Shown here one piece after another: positions 1-9,154 of a stretch of 64,000 nt of DNA; position 1 is the stretch's first letter; each line of letters begins with the position of its first letter. Position numbers and translations under genes: made by a program. The DNA lies in assembly GCF_949769195.1 (NCBI RefSeq), contig NZ_OX458333.1:868001-932000 (forward strand). Direction: 5' to 3'. The DNA comes from Methylocaldum szegediense. Its GTDB lineage: Bacteria; Pseudomonadota; Gammaproteobacteria; Methylococcales; Methylococcaceae. The notes beneath the pieces are model-generated. The model had not been told where the DNA came from. It made no database searches and worked only from the letters and a program-made list of their open reading frames with translations.

Positions 1-833
1 TTCAGGAGCAGCCCCAGCATTTTCCGCCGGAGCCTGAGGAAAATCTTCTTTATTTCTTTGAGAAAAACGCGCCGCTCCTGGAGCCTTGGCAGCGGGAAAT
101 CATTCGAATCGTCCGGAAGATCGCGCAGTATCTCTACCCTCAGCGCCAGACCAAGGTGATGAACGAGGGTTGGGCGACGTTCTGGCATTACACTATTCTG
201 AACCGGCTCTACGACGAAGGATTGGTTACCGACGGCTTCATGCTGGAATTCCTGCAGTCGCATACCAACGTCATCTACCAACCGCCGTATTACAGCAATC
301 ATTTTTCCGGCATCAATCCGTACGCCTTGGGATTCGCCATGATGAGCGACATCCGGCGGATCTGCGAGAACCCAACTGAGGAGGACCGTAAATGGTTCCC
401 TGAACTGGCCGGCAGCGACTGGATCAAGGCGCTGGATTTCGCCATGCGCAACTTCAAGGACGAGAGTTTCATCGCGCAATACCTCTCACCCAAGGTCATT
501 CGGGATTTCAAGCTGTTCAGCGTGCTGGACGACGATTTGAACGATGAACTGGAAATCACCCATATTCATGACGAGGACGGCTACCGAGCCGTTCGCCAGG
601 TGCTTTCGGATCAATACAACCTCGGCAACCTGGAGCCCAGCATTCAGGTCTACCGGGTAGACACCCGTGGAGACCGGTCGCTGACCCTGCGACACTATCA
701 GCATCACCGCAGGCCTTTGGGAGACAGTACCAACGAAATGTTGCGGCACGTGCGCCGGCTGTGGGGATTTAAGACGAGGCTCGAATCGGTAGACGAGAAA
801 GGGCGGGTTCAGAAAACTTACGAATGTGATTGA
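1..833 (+). CDS. spoVR: SpoVR/YcgB family protein, C-terminal part
   Basis: The reading frame is open from base 3, so the gene begins upstream of the window and only about 276 residues are visible. The protein shows hallmark SpoVR segments: an acidic N-proximal helix ending in RQTKVMNEGWATFWHY, then YYSNHFSGINPYALGF and a long charged C-terminal region. In Bacillus SpoVR affects spore cortex formation; in proteobacteria the family (YcgB) is usually linked to the PrkA kinase and YeaH stress cluster, whose genes would lie outside the window. The molecular function is unknown. It ends with TGA and a modest hairpin follows. Confidence 0.93.
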   Translation, partial: QEQPQHFPPEPEENLLYFFEKNAPLLEPWQREIIRIVRKIAQYLYPQRQTKVMNEGWATFWHYTILNRLYDEGLVTDGFMLEFLQSHTNVIYQPPYYSNHFSGINPYALGFAMMSDIRRICENPTEEDRKWFPELAGSDWIKALDFAMRNFKDESFIAQYLSPKVIRDFKLFSVLDDDLNDELEITHIHDEDGYRAVRQVLSDQYNLGNLEPSIQVYRVDTRGDRSLTLRHYQHHRRPLGDSTNEMLRHVRRLWGFKTRLESVDEKGRVQKTYECD

Positions 834-927
834 TCTCGGCCGTGCTTAGGCGGCCGGGAGGTCATGAGTTGTCGAGAATACTCCAGACTGGCCGATCCGA
901 AAGGTTGCTCGAGCCGCCGATTCGGTT

Positions 928-2499
928 GTGGGGGTGGCTACGGCGTTGAGCGATTCTCGAAGCTCTACCGGGTATAACGACGTGACACCGAAGACCCATC
1001 TGGATGATCTCCACCTGCTCATAAAGCTTTTGCCCCCTGAGCTTCAGACCTCCCTCGCACTGCAGCCGAAAGGGGATTTACTCGAGATCATCCTGGATTT
1101 GGGGCGTGTGCCCCAGGCCCGCTATCCCGATGCCGCGCTGAATTTATCGAGTCGACCGGTAACCCGGAAAGACCTCGATACCGTCATTGGCGCGGTGGGA
1201 GAATTCGGCGCGGACAACCGCGCTGGCATCGAAGGGACTTTGCACCGCATCTCGGCGATCCGCAACCGGCGCAGCCAGATCATCGGCTTGACCTTGCGCG
1301 TAGGGCGTGCGGTATACGGAACCATAGACCTGATTCGGGATATCGTCGAAAGCGGCAAGAACATCTTGCTGCTCGGCCGGCCCGGTGTCGGGAAGACGAC
1401 GAAGCTGCGAGAAGTTGCGCGGGTGCTGGCCGATGATTTCGGTAAGCGCGTAATCGTAATCGACACATCCAACGAGATCGGCGGCGACGGCGATGTTCCG
1501 CACCCGGCCATCGGTAGTGCCCGGCGAATGATGGTGGCTCACCCGGACCGGCAGCATGCGGTGATGATCGAGGCGGTGGAGAACCACATGCCGGAAGTGA
1601 TCATCGTCGATGAAATCGGCACGGCTACCGAAGCGATGGCCGCACGCACCATAGCCGAACGGGGTGTGCAGCTGATCGGCACGGCTCACGGCAACATTCT
1701 GGAGAATTTGGTTCTGAATCCCACTCTGTCCGATTTGGTTGGCGGTGTGCAAACGGTCACTCTGAGTGACGAAGAGGCCCGCCTCCGGGGCACGCAAAAA
1801 ACCGTTAACGAGCGGAAAGCTCCGCCCACTTTCGATATCGTCGTGGAAATTACCGCCAGGGACGAAGTAATCGTGCATCCAGACACAGCTCAGGCGGTCG
1901 ATGCCATTCTGAGCGGCGTACAGCCCAAGGGCGTGCGCCGCGGAGGAGCGTCTCCTGTTCAGGCGCCGATGCCCCCGGCTGAATCGGAACTCGCCAATGA
2001 AACCGTGAAGGATGTTTTATTTATCCGCTCGGAGCGCCAAAGCCCGGTTCGCATCTACGCTTACGCGCTTAGCCGCGACTCGGTGGAACGCGTGATACGG
2101 GACCTTCAGTTGAAGGCGCGCACCGTGAAATACCCGGACCAGGCTGATTTGATCGTAACGCTGAGGTCGCGGGAAGACGACGCCAGCCTACAACGCATTG
2201 CTCAGGCCGCCCATGTGCCCGTCTTCTCGGTCAAGAAAAACACGACTGCTCAGATCCGGCAGCTCCTACGCGGTTTGTTCCATATCGTGCCCGGCGACAA
2301 ACAGGACGAGATCGGGGAAATGGTGCGCGAGACCGAGCGTGCGGTACAACAGGTCAAGGCCGAAGGCGTCGTGGCGGAACTCGCGCCCCGGTCAGCGGCC
2401 TTGCGTCAGATGCAACACCGTATCGTCACCCGCCATGGCTTGATCGCCGAAAGCATAGGGAGTGAACCGAACCGTCATTTGGTGATCTACCCTATGTAA
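928..2499 (+). CDS. Ycf45/SpoIIIAA-like AAA ATPase, possible R3H-type nucleic acid-binding protein
   Basis: A 523-residue P-loop ATPase. Walker A (GRPGVGKTT) lies at about residues 150-158 and a hydrophobic Walker B strand ending DEIG at about 224-231, with ring-ATPase features between. This arrangement matches the Ycf45/SpoIIIAA-like family known from cyanobacteria, plastids and Bacillus. Those proteins often carry a C-terminal R3H nucleic-acid-binding domain; here the C-terminal 170 residues are charged and plausible but I cannot confirm R3H. The chosen start is GTG with no clear ribosome-binding site; an in-frame GTG at 982 is an alternative. It is followed after 28 bases by the lipid kinase, so co-transcription is likely. 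Cellular role unknown. Confidence 0.82.
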   Translation: MGVATALSDSRSSTGYNDVTPKTHLDDLHLLIKLLPPELQTSLALQPKGDLLEIILDLGRVPQARYPDAALNLSSRPVTRKDLDTVIGAVGEFGADNRAGIEGTLHRISAIRNRRSQIIGLTLRVGRAVYGTIDLIRDIVESGKNILLLGRPGVGKTTKLREVARVLADDFGKRVIVIDTSNEIGGDGDVPHPAIGSARRMMVAHPDRQHAVMIEAVENHMPEVIIVDEIGTATEAMAARTIAERGVQLIGTAHGNILENLVLNPTLSDLVGGVQTVTLSDEEARLRGTQKTVNERKAPPTFDIVVEITARDEVIVHPDTAQAVDAILSGVQPKGVRRGGASPVQAPMPPAESELANETVKDVLFIRSERQSPVRIYAYALSRDSVERVIRDLQLKARTVKYPDQADLIVTLRSREDDASLQRIAQAAHVPVFSVKKNTTAQIRQLLRGLFHIVPGDKQDEIGEMVRETERAVQQVKAEGVVAELAPRSAALRQMQHRIVTRHGLIAESIGSEPNRHLVIYPM

Positions 2500-2527
2500 T
2501 ACTCTTTAATTTAATTTAAATTGGCTT

Positions 2528-3466
2528 ATGGCCGCCGGCTTGGCGATCGTCGTTTGCACATCCGCGGGAAGTGACGAAAAGAAGGGACTGGAAACACGGC
2601 TCAAGGCATTTTTCGCTTCGCGCAACCGAGATTTGCACATTGCGGTCGCGAATAGAGGCGATGAAGTTTCCGACCTCGCTCGGCATGCTCTCGCCGAGAA
2701 TGCCGACCCGATCGCGGCTGGTGGTGGGGACGGTACGATCAATGCCGTCGCCTCCGTGCTCGCAGGGACGGGAAAGACGCTAGGCATATTGCCGCTCGGT
2801 ACTCTCAATCATTTTGCCAAGGATCTCGGAATTCCATTGGGTTTGGAACAAGCCGCAGAAGTGCTTGTCGACGGCAGGGTCGCACAGGTCGACGTTGGAG
2901 AGGTTAACGGCAGGATTTTCGTCAACAATTCCAGCCTGGGGCTGTATCCTAGCATCGTCCACGGCCGGGAGTCTTTGCAAGACCGGCTCGAATACGGCAA
3001 ATGGCCCGCATTTCTCTGGGCAACAGCGTCGGTTCTGCGCCGCTATTCGATCCTGGAGGCCCGATTGCACGTCGATGGTCGAGAATTCGTGCGACACACG
3101 CCTTTCATTTTCGTCGGGAACAACCGCTACCAGGTCGAAGGATTCAACATTGGAGCGCGGTCCGTGCTCGATTCCGGTTGGTTGTGGTTGTACACCACGC
3201 GAGAAATCGGCCGTCTTGGGCTCCTAAAATTCGGGTTTCGCGCACTCTTGAGGAGCCTGCGCAAGGACAAGGATTTCGACATGATGCGGACCAAGGAGGT
3301 CATCATCGACACGGGGCACGAACACCGGCTTCGGGTTGCAACCGACGGCGAGGTAACTGTCATGCGGACCCCACTCCATTACCGCATTCGCCCGGGCGCG
3401 CTGCGGGTGATGGTGCCAAAGAAGAAGACGGAATCGGGCAAAAGCAAAAGCTCGGTTGCGAGCTAG
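2528..3466 (+). CDS. Diacylglycerol kinase-like lipid kinase (YegS/DagK family)
   Basis: 312 residues with the diacylglycerol-kinase catalytic signature GGGDGT at about residues 65-70, followed by PLGTLNHFAKDLG, which builds the nucleotide-binding site. The family phosphorylates lipids such as diacylglycerol or phosphatidylglycerol at the inner membrane face; the actual substrate here cannot be read from sequence. It lacks transmembrane segments, so it is the soluble YegS-type rather than the small integral DgkA. It sits between the AAA ATPase and a metallophosphoesterase with short gaps (28 and 42 bases). The kinase-phosphatase adjacency suggests linked lipid or phosphoester metabolism, which is inference. 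Confidence 0.88.
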   Translation: MAAGLAIVVCTSAGSDEKKGLETRLKAFFASRNRDLHIAVANRGDEVSDLARHALAENADPIAAGGGDGTINAVASVLAGTGKTLGILPLGTLNHFAKDLGIPLGLEQAAEVLVDGRVAQVDVGEVNGRIFVNNSSLGLYPSIVHGRESLQDRLEYGKWPAFLWATASVLRRYSILEARLHVDGREFVRHTPFIFVGNNRYQVEGFNIGARSVLDSGWLWLYTTREIGRLGLLKFGFRALLRSLRKDKDFDMMRTKEVIIDTGHEHRLRVATDGEVTVMRTPLHYRIRPGALRVMVPKKKTESGKSKSSVAS

Positions 3467-3508
3467 TTCTCTGCCGCAAGCCGTTCGTCGAGGCGTAGTG
3501 CGGCGCGT

Positions 3509-4345
3509 ATGCGAACCATCGTTCATCTTTCAGATCTACATTTTGGTCGCGTCGATTATGGTCTCGTCGATCCGCTGATCGATGCCATTCGGGAAATCCG
3601 GCCCGATTTGGTCGCGGTATCAGGTGATCTCACCCAGCGCGCGCGAACCGCTCAGTTCATCGAAGCCCGTCGTTTCCTCGACGCATTGCCAAAGCCGCTG
3701 ATCGCGGTGCCCGGCAACCACGACGTACCACTTTATAATCCGCTGGCCCGTTTTTTGTATCCTCTCGTGAAATATCGCCGCTATATCAGCAAGAATCTCG
3801 AACCTTTCTACGGCGATGAGCAGATGGCTGTGGTCGGCGTCAACACTGCGCGCTCGCTGACCATCAAAAACGGACGGATCAATCGACGCCAGTTGGACCG
3901 AATACGGGATCGCCTGTGCGATTATCCCGACGCGGTAATCAAGATCGTGCTAACCCATCATCCGTTCGACCTACCCAAGAACTCTCGTGAAAGTGATTTG
4001 GTTGGGCGGGCCCGGATTGCCATGGAAGCGCTCGCAAGCTGCGGCGTGGACATCTTCTTGGCGGGGCATCTGCATGTGAGTCATGCGGCGCATACCGGGG
4101 AGCGTTATCGGATCGTGGGGTACAGGGCGCTCGTGATCAGTGCCGGAACTGCGCTCTCCATACGTACGCGCGGGGAAAACAACGCGTTCAACGTGCTTCG
4201 CATTGAACATCCTAAAGTCGGTTTGGAACGCTACACCTGGCAGCCGGAAAACGGGCGGTTCATCCCGTCTGTCGCGGAATCGTTCGAACGTCGAGCAGAC
4301 GGCTGGATGCGAATTGCCAATGAAGCGCTTCACAGCAGCGACTGA
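3509..4345 (+). CDS. Metallophosphoesterase, class III cyclic-nucleotide phosphodiesterase-like
   Basis: 278 residues with the complete calcineurin-like metal-binding set: DLHFG near the N-terminus, GDLT at about 40, GNHD at about 70, LTHHPF near 152 and GHLH near 188. These bind a di-metal centre that hydrolyses phosphoesters. Family members act on cAMP, UDP-diacylglucosamine, or phospholipid head groups; the substrate is not resolvable here. There is no signal peptide, so it is cytoplasmic. It is the last gene of a likely three-gene unit. A 7-bp stem follows the stop codon. Confidence 0.88.
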   Translation: MRTIVHLSDLHFGRVDYGLVDPLIDAIREIRPDLVAVSGDLTQRARTAQFIEARRFLDALPKPLIAVPGNHDVPLYNPLARFLYPLVKYRRYISKNLEPFYGDEQMAVVGVNTARSLTIKNGRINRRQLDRIRDRLCDYPDAVIKIVLTHHPFDLPKNSRESDLVGRARIAMEALASCGVDIFLAGHLHVSHAAHTGERYRIVGYRALVISAGTALSIRTRGENNAFNVLRIEHPKVGLERYTWQPENGRFIPSVAESFERRADGWMRIANEALHSSD

Positions 4346-4369
4346 TAGCGGATGCGCATTTCTCCGCTA
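4346..4369. terminator. Hairpin between convergent genes
   Basis: TAGCGGA (4346-4352) pairs with TCCGCTA (4363-4369) around a 10-base loop directly after the phosphoesterase stop codon, in the gap shared with the convergent BON gene. There is no strong T-run on either strand, so it may be only a weak or Rho-assisted terminator. Confidence 0.4.
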
Positions 4370-4406
4370 GCGGCGGCCGTTTGAACAGCCAAGATTTTGT
4401 CAACGG

Positions 4407-4709
4407 CTATTGCTTTACGCGGATATCGTTCTTGACGAATCGGACGCCGGCGACATCTCGGGCGATCGCTTCGGCGCGTTGTTTTTCGGAAGCGGTGTTG
4501 ACGAAACCGCTGAGCTGGACCGTGCCTTTGAAAGTTTCGACCTGGATATCCAGTCCTTTAACGACTTCGTCTTGCAAGAGGGCGGTTTTTACCTTTGTGG
4601 TAACAGCCATGTCGTCGAGATATTCGCCGGTACTTTCGCGGGTTCTCGAGCCGGCGCAGGCGGCAATCATGGCGACTAATGCCAGGACGAGAAACTGCCT
4701 ACCTTTCAT
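4407..4709 (-). CDS. BON-domain lipoprotein
   Basis: About 100 residues. The N-terminus has a lipoprotein signal peptide with lipobox AMIAAC, so it should be an outer-membrane or periplasmic lipoprotein. The rest is a single BON domain (residues about 35-100, with LSGFVNTASEKQRAEAIA), the fold found in OsmY and secretins that binds phospholipid or peptidoglycan-associated surfaces. The ATG at 4709 is preferred over one eight codons upstream because AAGGAG stands 5 bases before it. OsmY-like proteins are usually stress-induced; nothing here shows regulation directly. Confidence 0.88.
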   Translation of the reverse strand: MKGRQFLVLALVAMIAACAGSRTRESTGEYLDDMAVTTKVKTALLQDEVVKGLDIQVETFKGTVQLSGFVNTASEKQRAEAIARDVAGVRFVKNDIRVKQ

Positions 4710-4733
4710 AATTTCTCCTTCGATTGATTGCAA

Positions 4734-5664
4734 GGTCGACGCACCGGAAACGGTGTTCGAACCGGCACTCGGGGCATGAGCGTGAAACAGGCATTCTTAT
4801 GTCGGAAACGGACGTCAGCAGAAACGGCAGTCGGTTATTCTTGCCGTGTCACGAGAGGCGTAAACGTGACTAGAGGAAGGGAGGAAGAAAAACGGAACGT
4901 CCGTGTTCCCAACGATACATCCCAGCCAAATTCGGATCAGTCCAGTTACATGCGGAGCATTCCACTTCCATGTCGGGCATCCCTAACCCGAAGCTACGAA
5001 GCGTCCGGTATCCATTGGACACTCCAAATCCCTTCGCAACATCCCGTTGCGTTTTGGAACATCCTGTTCCCGGCGATATCCCTAAGTCCGTTCGCCGCAA
5101 TTCATCCTACGGGAACCTTCCTGTTCCGTACCCAAGATTGTCTCGGGTGGTCATATTTAATCTCACCGTCTCCAAGTTAAATATACGTAAATTTCCGTAC
5201 GTTCCATGACAAAATGGTCGCGGCATTGTTGCCGGAGAACGTTGGCAGAGTTCTCGTCGCGATAGGCGGCTTGCTGGACTGGATGGGATCAGTCCGATCG
5301 ACAAGCTCAGGAGCGGCTTATTCTGGCCTACATACGCTTTTATTAGAAATGGAATCAATTAACCGACACCTGGGCTGAAACCGGGCCGATGGTTTCGGGT
5401 ACAAGAGCGCGCCAATCGACCATTAGGCATGAGTTGTGAACAAAATCGACTCATTTCGAGTCTCTTTTTATACAGGTCTGAATTGAATCATCGGGCTTTT
5501 CTGCCTCCCCCACTCTAAACCCATGGCGGTATCGGGTTTGCTTCATAAGCGTTTCACGAGAGCCGGAGGCATTTGCTGACAATCGCTCCTCCTGTCGAAG
5601 GGATAACAAGGGCCTGCCCCGTTCATGGGCAGGAAACTCATATTGGAATAGTGAGGAAAGACTT
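4734..5664. other. Long intergenic region, no convincing gene
   Basis: About 930 bases with no supported coding sequence; frames here have no family resemblance. It holds the mini-hairpin array (4894-5184), further dyads such as GGACTG/CAGTCC near 5276-5295, a dispersed-repeat-like phrase near 5299-5316 (GACAAGCTCAGGAGC), and a small stem CGACTC/GAGTC followed by T-rich DNA near 5449-5468. The last stretch is the upstream region of the cytochrome gene. Confidence 0.6.
4894..5184. repeat. Array of mini-hairpins with ATCC/TCC loops
   Basis: At least eight small inverted repeats in under 300 bases: GGAAC/GTTCC at 4894-4909, TCGGG/CCCGA at 4973-4991, GTCC/GGAC at 5003-5020, CGCAAC/GTTGCG at 5035-5051, GGAAC/GTTCC at 5056-5070, GGCGA/TCGCC at 5072-5096, GGAAC/GTTCC at 5112-5127 and ATATTTAA/TTAAATAT at 5153-5184. 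Stem sequences vary, but most loops carry ATCC, GTCC or TTCC. Varying stems with a fixed loop point to selection or copying of a structured unit. A related unit is at 27107-27126. Confidence 0.6.
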
Positions 5665-7080
5665 ATGGAGAGAGTCACCCTTAGCACCCGGACAATCACT
5701 CGCTTATTTCTGTCACTTACAGTGTTCAGCTTGGCGGCGTCTGCCAATGATTCCCATCAGACCGGCAAATCGGCAGAGTCCGACATAGCCTCCCAATTGG
5801 AGCGCGACCACATTGTCCGAAATGCCGTGCAGATGGTTAACCAAGGAAGAGAAATTTTTCGCTTCGATACTTTTGGCGACGAACAATTCTGGGGTGATGC
5901 GCTTCAATTGCATAAAGCAATCGAGGGGGAACGCTTCGGCGGAATCGGTAATGGACTGACGCCGCAACAAGCCCTGGACTTGGGGCTAAAGGTTGACGTA
6001 GAGGCGCTGCCGGATTCAGTCGTTCAGCAACTCGAACAGGGGGCGGTCGATTTGGACGATGTCGCGGTTACGCTGGCTCTGATCAAGCAGGATGCGGTAT
6101 TGGGTGTCAAAGGCACGTTCAACGACGATGGATCGCTCAAATCCGTGGGACTCACCTGTGCTCTTTGTCACTCCACCGTCAATGATTCGCTCGCTCCGGG
6201 CGTCGGCGAGCGCTTGGACGGCTGGGCGAATCGCGACCTCAACGTCGGAGCCATCATTGCCTTCGCTCCGAACCTACAACCGATCGTAGATTTGCTGAGA
6301 ATCGTTCACCCCAACATTACCGACTCAGAAGTTCGCGACGTGCTACGGAGCTGGGGACCCGGCAAATTCGACGCGGAACTCCTGCTCGACGGTAAGGCAT
6401 TCACGCCGGAAGGCAAGCCGGCTGCCACGCTCCTTCCGAACGCCTTTGGGCTTGCAGGCTACAATCAACACACTTGGACCGGCGACTGGGGTACGGTGAC
6501 CTACTGGAATGCGTTTGTAGCCGTATTGGAACTGCGCGGAGTCGGCACCTTCTTTGATCCTCGGCTGGATGATGCCGATAAATATCCGATCGCCGCTGCG
6601 GAAAAATTTGGCCACATATTCGTCGATCCGAAAGAGGACCAAGTTACTCCCAAGCTGCCGGCGCTTCATGTCTATCAGCTAGCCTTGTCCGCACCCAAGC
6701 CCAAAGCTGGCGTGGACTTCGATGCAGGGGCGGCCGAACGGGGGAGCGAACTGTTCCGCGACAAAGCCAAGTGCGCAAGTTGTCATGTGGAGCCGCTGTG
6801 GACCGAGCCGGGCTGGAATCTGCACACACCGGAAGAGATGAAGATCGATGGTTTTCAGGCGAATCGTGCTCCCGGAAACGCCTACAAGACGATGAACCTC
6901 GCCGGAATTTTTGTGCGTGAACGAGGCCTTTACATGCGACCGGAGAATAAAGGACGTTTTTACCATGACGGTCGATTCAAAACCTTGATGGATGTTGTGG
7001 ACAGTTACAACGAGCGCTTTGATTTGGGACTAAACGGTCGGGAAAAACGCGATTTGGTTGAGTATCTGAAATCGTTGTAA
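5665..7080 (+). CDS. Secreted di-haem c-type cytochrome
   Basis: 471 residues. An N-terminal signal peptide (hydrophobic LFLSLTVFSLAASA) directs it to the periplasm. Two haem-binding CXXCH motifs are visible, CALCH at about residues 165-169 and CASCH at about 370-374; the second sits in a canonical class I cytochrome c domain beginning GAAERGSELFRDKAKC. The double-haem layout and length resemble cytochrome c peroxidase/MauG-like and related electron-transfer proteins, but no catalytic assignment can be made. AGGAAAG lies 4 bases before the ATG. A 930-base upstream gap and the following IS debris leave it as a single-gene unit. Confidence 0.85.
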   Translation: MERVTLSTRTITRLFLSLTVFSLAASANDSHQTGKSAESDIASQLERDHIVRNAVQMVNQGREIFRFDTFGDEQFWGDALQLHKAIEGERFGGIGNGLTPQQALDLGLKVDVEALPDSVVQQLEQGAVDLDDVAVTLALIKQDAVLGVKGTFNDDGSLKSVGLTCALCHSTVNDSLAPGVGERLDGWANRDLNVGAIIAFAPNLQPIVDLLRIVHPNITDSEVRDVLRSWGPGKFDAELLLDGKAFTPEGKPAATLLPNAFGLAGYNQHTWTGDWGTVTYWNAFVAVLELRGVGTFFDPRLDDADKYPIAAAEKFGHIFVDPKEDQVTPKLPALHVYQLALSAPKPKAGVDFDAGAAERGSELFRDKAKCASCHVEPLWTEPGWNLHTPEEMKIDGFQANRAPGNAYKTMNLAGIFVRERGLYMRPENKGRFYHDGRFKTLMDVVDSYNERFDLGLNGREKRDLVEYLKSL

Positions 7081-7239
7081 CGATACGGTCAGCACATCGA
7101 ACGGGGCGGATCAGCGGAGCCATTGGCCGCTCCGTTCGCAGTAGGGGACAGGCGTGTTAACCAATGCCGTCATGAGGCTATCCCGGTCGGTCATAACAAA
7201 ACGATTTACAGTGGGTTAGCTGCTGGCCTTCATCGCTGA

Positions 7240-7510
7240 AGCCCGATGGTGGCCAATTTTGGGCTACGGTCGGGGAATGTCCACAGGGCCAATAATGCCC
7301 TGCAATTTCTCGAATCCACCCTGCACCACCTCGGGGAGATCATCGTGGGCTTTTTGCGGGCGAATTGTGGGTTCTTCGACGAGGATTTCCTGGCGGCTCT
7401 GGAGTACAAGCGTATCGCTTACATCATCGCCGCACGGCTGACGCAGCCCGTGCAACGAGCCCTCTATAGCGCCATGGGCTGGTGGGCACTGGTGCCCGGC
7501 CTGGAACTAA
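7240..7510 (+). pseudogene. IS1380-family transposase internal fragment
   Basis: About 85 residues match the central part of IS1380/DDE-type transposases (GLRSGNVHRANNALQFLEST, then LRANCGFFDEDF and YIIAARLTQPVQRAL). Both ends of the protein are missing. It is in the orientation opposite to the neighbouring complete IS1380 element, which starts exactly where this fragment stops, so it is an older relic into or beside which the newer element inserted. Confidence 0.7.
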
Positions 7511-7682
7511 CCCGGATATTTCATCAGCTCCTTTTCTCGGGCAGGAGTAATGGGGCGGTTGGGTCAACGGCATGCGACTAGGGAAGGCGATCGGGCAAAA
7601 ACGAAGGGATTTCTGAACAATAGACGCAAGTCCCCCTTACCCCATTGTTTGTCATCGTGCCGGGGACCGCACTCGGACCGGG

Positions 7683-9059
7683 TCAGGTGGCGAGGATACG
7701 GGCGGCGACGAGAAAGGTCTCACGCTGGGGATGATGCGAGGCGAAGAGGATAGGAATGCGGCGCGTATTGCGCACCACCGAAGCGCCGATCTTAAGGAGG
7801 TTCACCCGAATCGTCGCGGCGGTTGCCCGCGCCAGCTCGGTACCGGCGAGCGCGATCTCGCGCAGCCGCTGCATCAGCGTATACGCGAGGGCAGCCCACA
7901 GCAGGCGCAGCGCGTTGGCGAGAAAATTATGGCCACTGGCGCGGGTGCCGAAGAGGTCCAGTTGTGTTTCCTTGATCCGATTTTGTTCGCCGCCTCCCTA
8001 CGGCTCACCCCTTCGGGGCTTCCGCTCCCATTCGATCCTATCGAATGGGTCGGCTTCTCCGCGCTGACAGTAGAGCGGATCGTAGAGGGCGTCGGCGTTC
8101 CCTTCAAGATTCGTCACCACGAACCTTGGATTGGCGCCTTGGCTGCCAAACTCCAAGCAGGTGATGATGCGCCGTTCGATATTCCAGGAGTCGGCCGCGT
8201 AGCGGAATTCGTGAATGCGGCGCTGCTTGAGACCGGTTTCGGCAAAGGCGGCTTTGAGCTCGTCTTCCCAAGCCGCGACGGCCTTGTGCAAGCGCGCATT
8301 GCGCACCACACCGATCACATAGCCAACAGCATGGCGTTCGCACCAACGCAAGAGCCTCTGCCGGCAGAAGCCGGAATCGCCCCGGACGATGATGCGAACC
8401 TTCGGCCACGCCTGCCGTAAGCGTGTCACCAACAGTTTGATCACCGCCGCCGAATGCTTCGCCCCATCGATCCGGCTGGGCCGCAAAAGACAGATCAGGA
8501 GCGCTTGACCACAAAAGACATACAGCGGCAGATAGCAATACTGATCGTAGTCGCCGTGAAATGGGGCGAGTTCCTGATGCCCGTGCAGCGGCACATCGGA
8601 GGCGTCGATGTCGAGGATCAGCTCGCGCGGTGTTTGAGGCTGGGACGCGATGAACTGCTCAACCAGCACCCGATTCAAGGCCACCACATCGGCACGGCTG
8701 GCACGGGTTTCCAGGCGTGAGAACGTCGGGCTGCTGGCCAGAGCCGTCACCTTGCCCACCGCCGTTTGCAGCAGCGGATCGTGCCGCAGCCGGTCATGAT
8801 CATTGAGGTCCTCATAGCCGCAACACAGACCCTAAAGCCGTTGGGCGACCAGGTCTTGCAGGGCATGTGTGATGCGGTTCGGAGCCCTCGGATCGTTCAA
8901 CGCCTGCGCTACCGCCTTCGATAAGCCAAGGCGTCGATCCAACTGCCGCAAGAGCACGAGTCCGCCATCGGAACTGATCGCTCCACCCCGGAAATTGGCT
9001 TCGATGACCCGCCGTCCCAGGCGTCCAAATGTCATCTCATCAGCGCTACAATTTGGCAT
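7683..9059 (-). pseudogene. IS1380-family transposase with two in-frame amber codons
   Basis: One continuous frame encodes a full-length transposase, with the N-terminal FRGGAISSDGGLVLLRQLD, the DDE-type ILDIDASDVPLHG and RGDSGFC, and the C-terminal LDLFGTRASGH region. It is broken by TAG at 8832-8834, where the family usually has Tyr (QRL*GLCCGYEDLND), and by TAG at 7998-8000 inside a short palindromic insertion. The start at 9059 has GGGGAG upstream; a second ATG is six codons earlier. As read, no full-length protein is made, unless ambers are suppressed, which other genes here argue against. Confidence 0.82.
7990..8055. repeat. Palindromic insertion inside the IS1380 transposase
   Basis: About 65 bases interrupt the usual CQRGE...NRIKE junction. 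They contain CCCATTCGAT/ATCGAATGGG (8027-8049, 3-base loop) and CCCC/GGGG (8008-8018). The insertion keeps frame but brings in the TAG at 7998-8000. It resembles a small REP-like palindromic element. Boundaries are approximate. Confidence 0.5.
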
Positions 9060-9154
9060 CGGCACAGCTCCCCACACAATCTGTTTCGCAACCTGATTTT
9101 ATGCAGGTTTCAACGCTGTGCCGACCCTCCTCATGATGAAATATCCGGGCTAAC

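Larger units (their letters stand above)
7511..9149 (-). mobile_element. IS1380-family insertion sequence, 1.64 kb
   Basis: Perfect 16-bp terminal inverted repeats CCCGGATATTTCATCA (7511-7526) and its complement (9134-9149), flanked by a 4-bp direct repeat CTAA (7507-7510 and 9150-9153), as expected for target duplication. The length fits the family. The single transposase gene reads on the minus strand and carries two in-frame TAG codons. A second, isolated copy of one end survives at 42781-42796. Confidence 0.88.

Noticed and set aside
4728-5180. A 150-codon frame across the mini-hairpin array
   Set aside because: It has no family resemblance and its apparent repeats come from the DNA palindromes.
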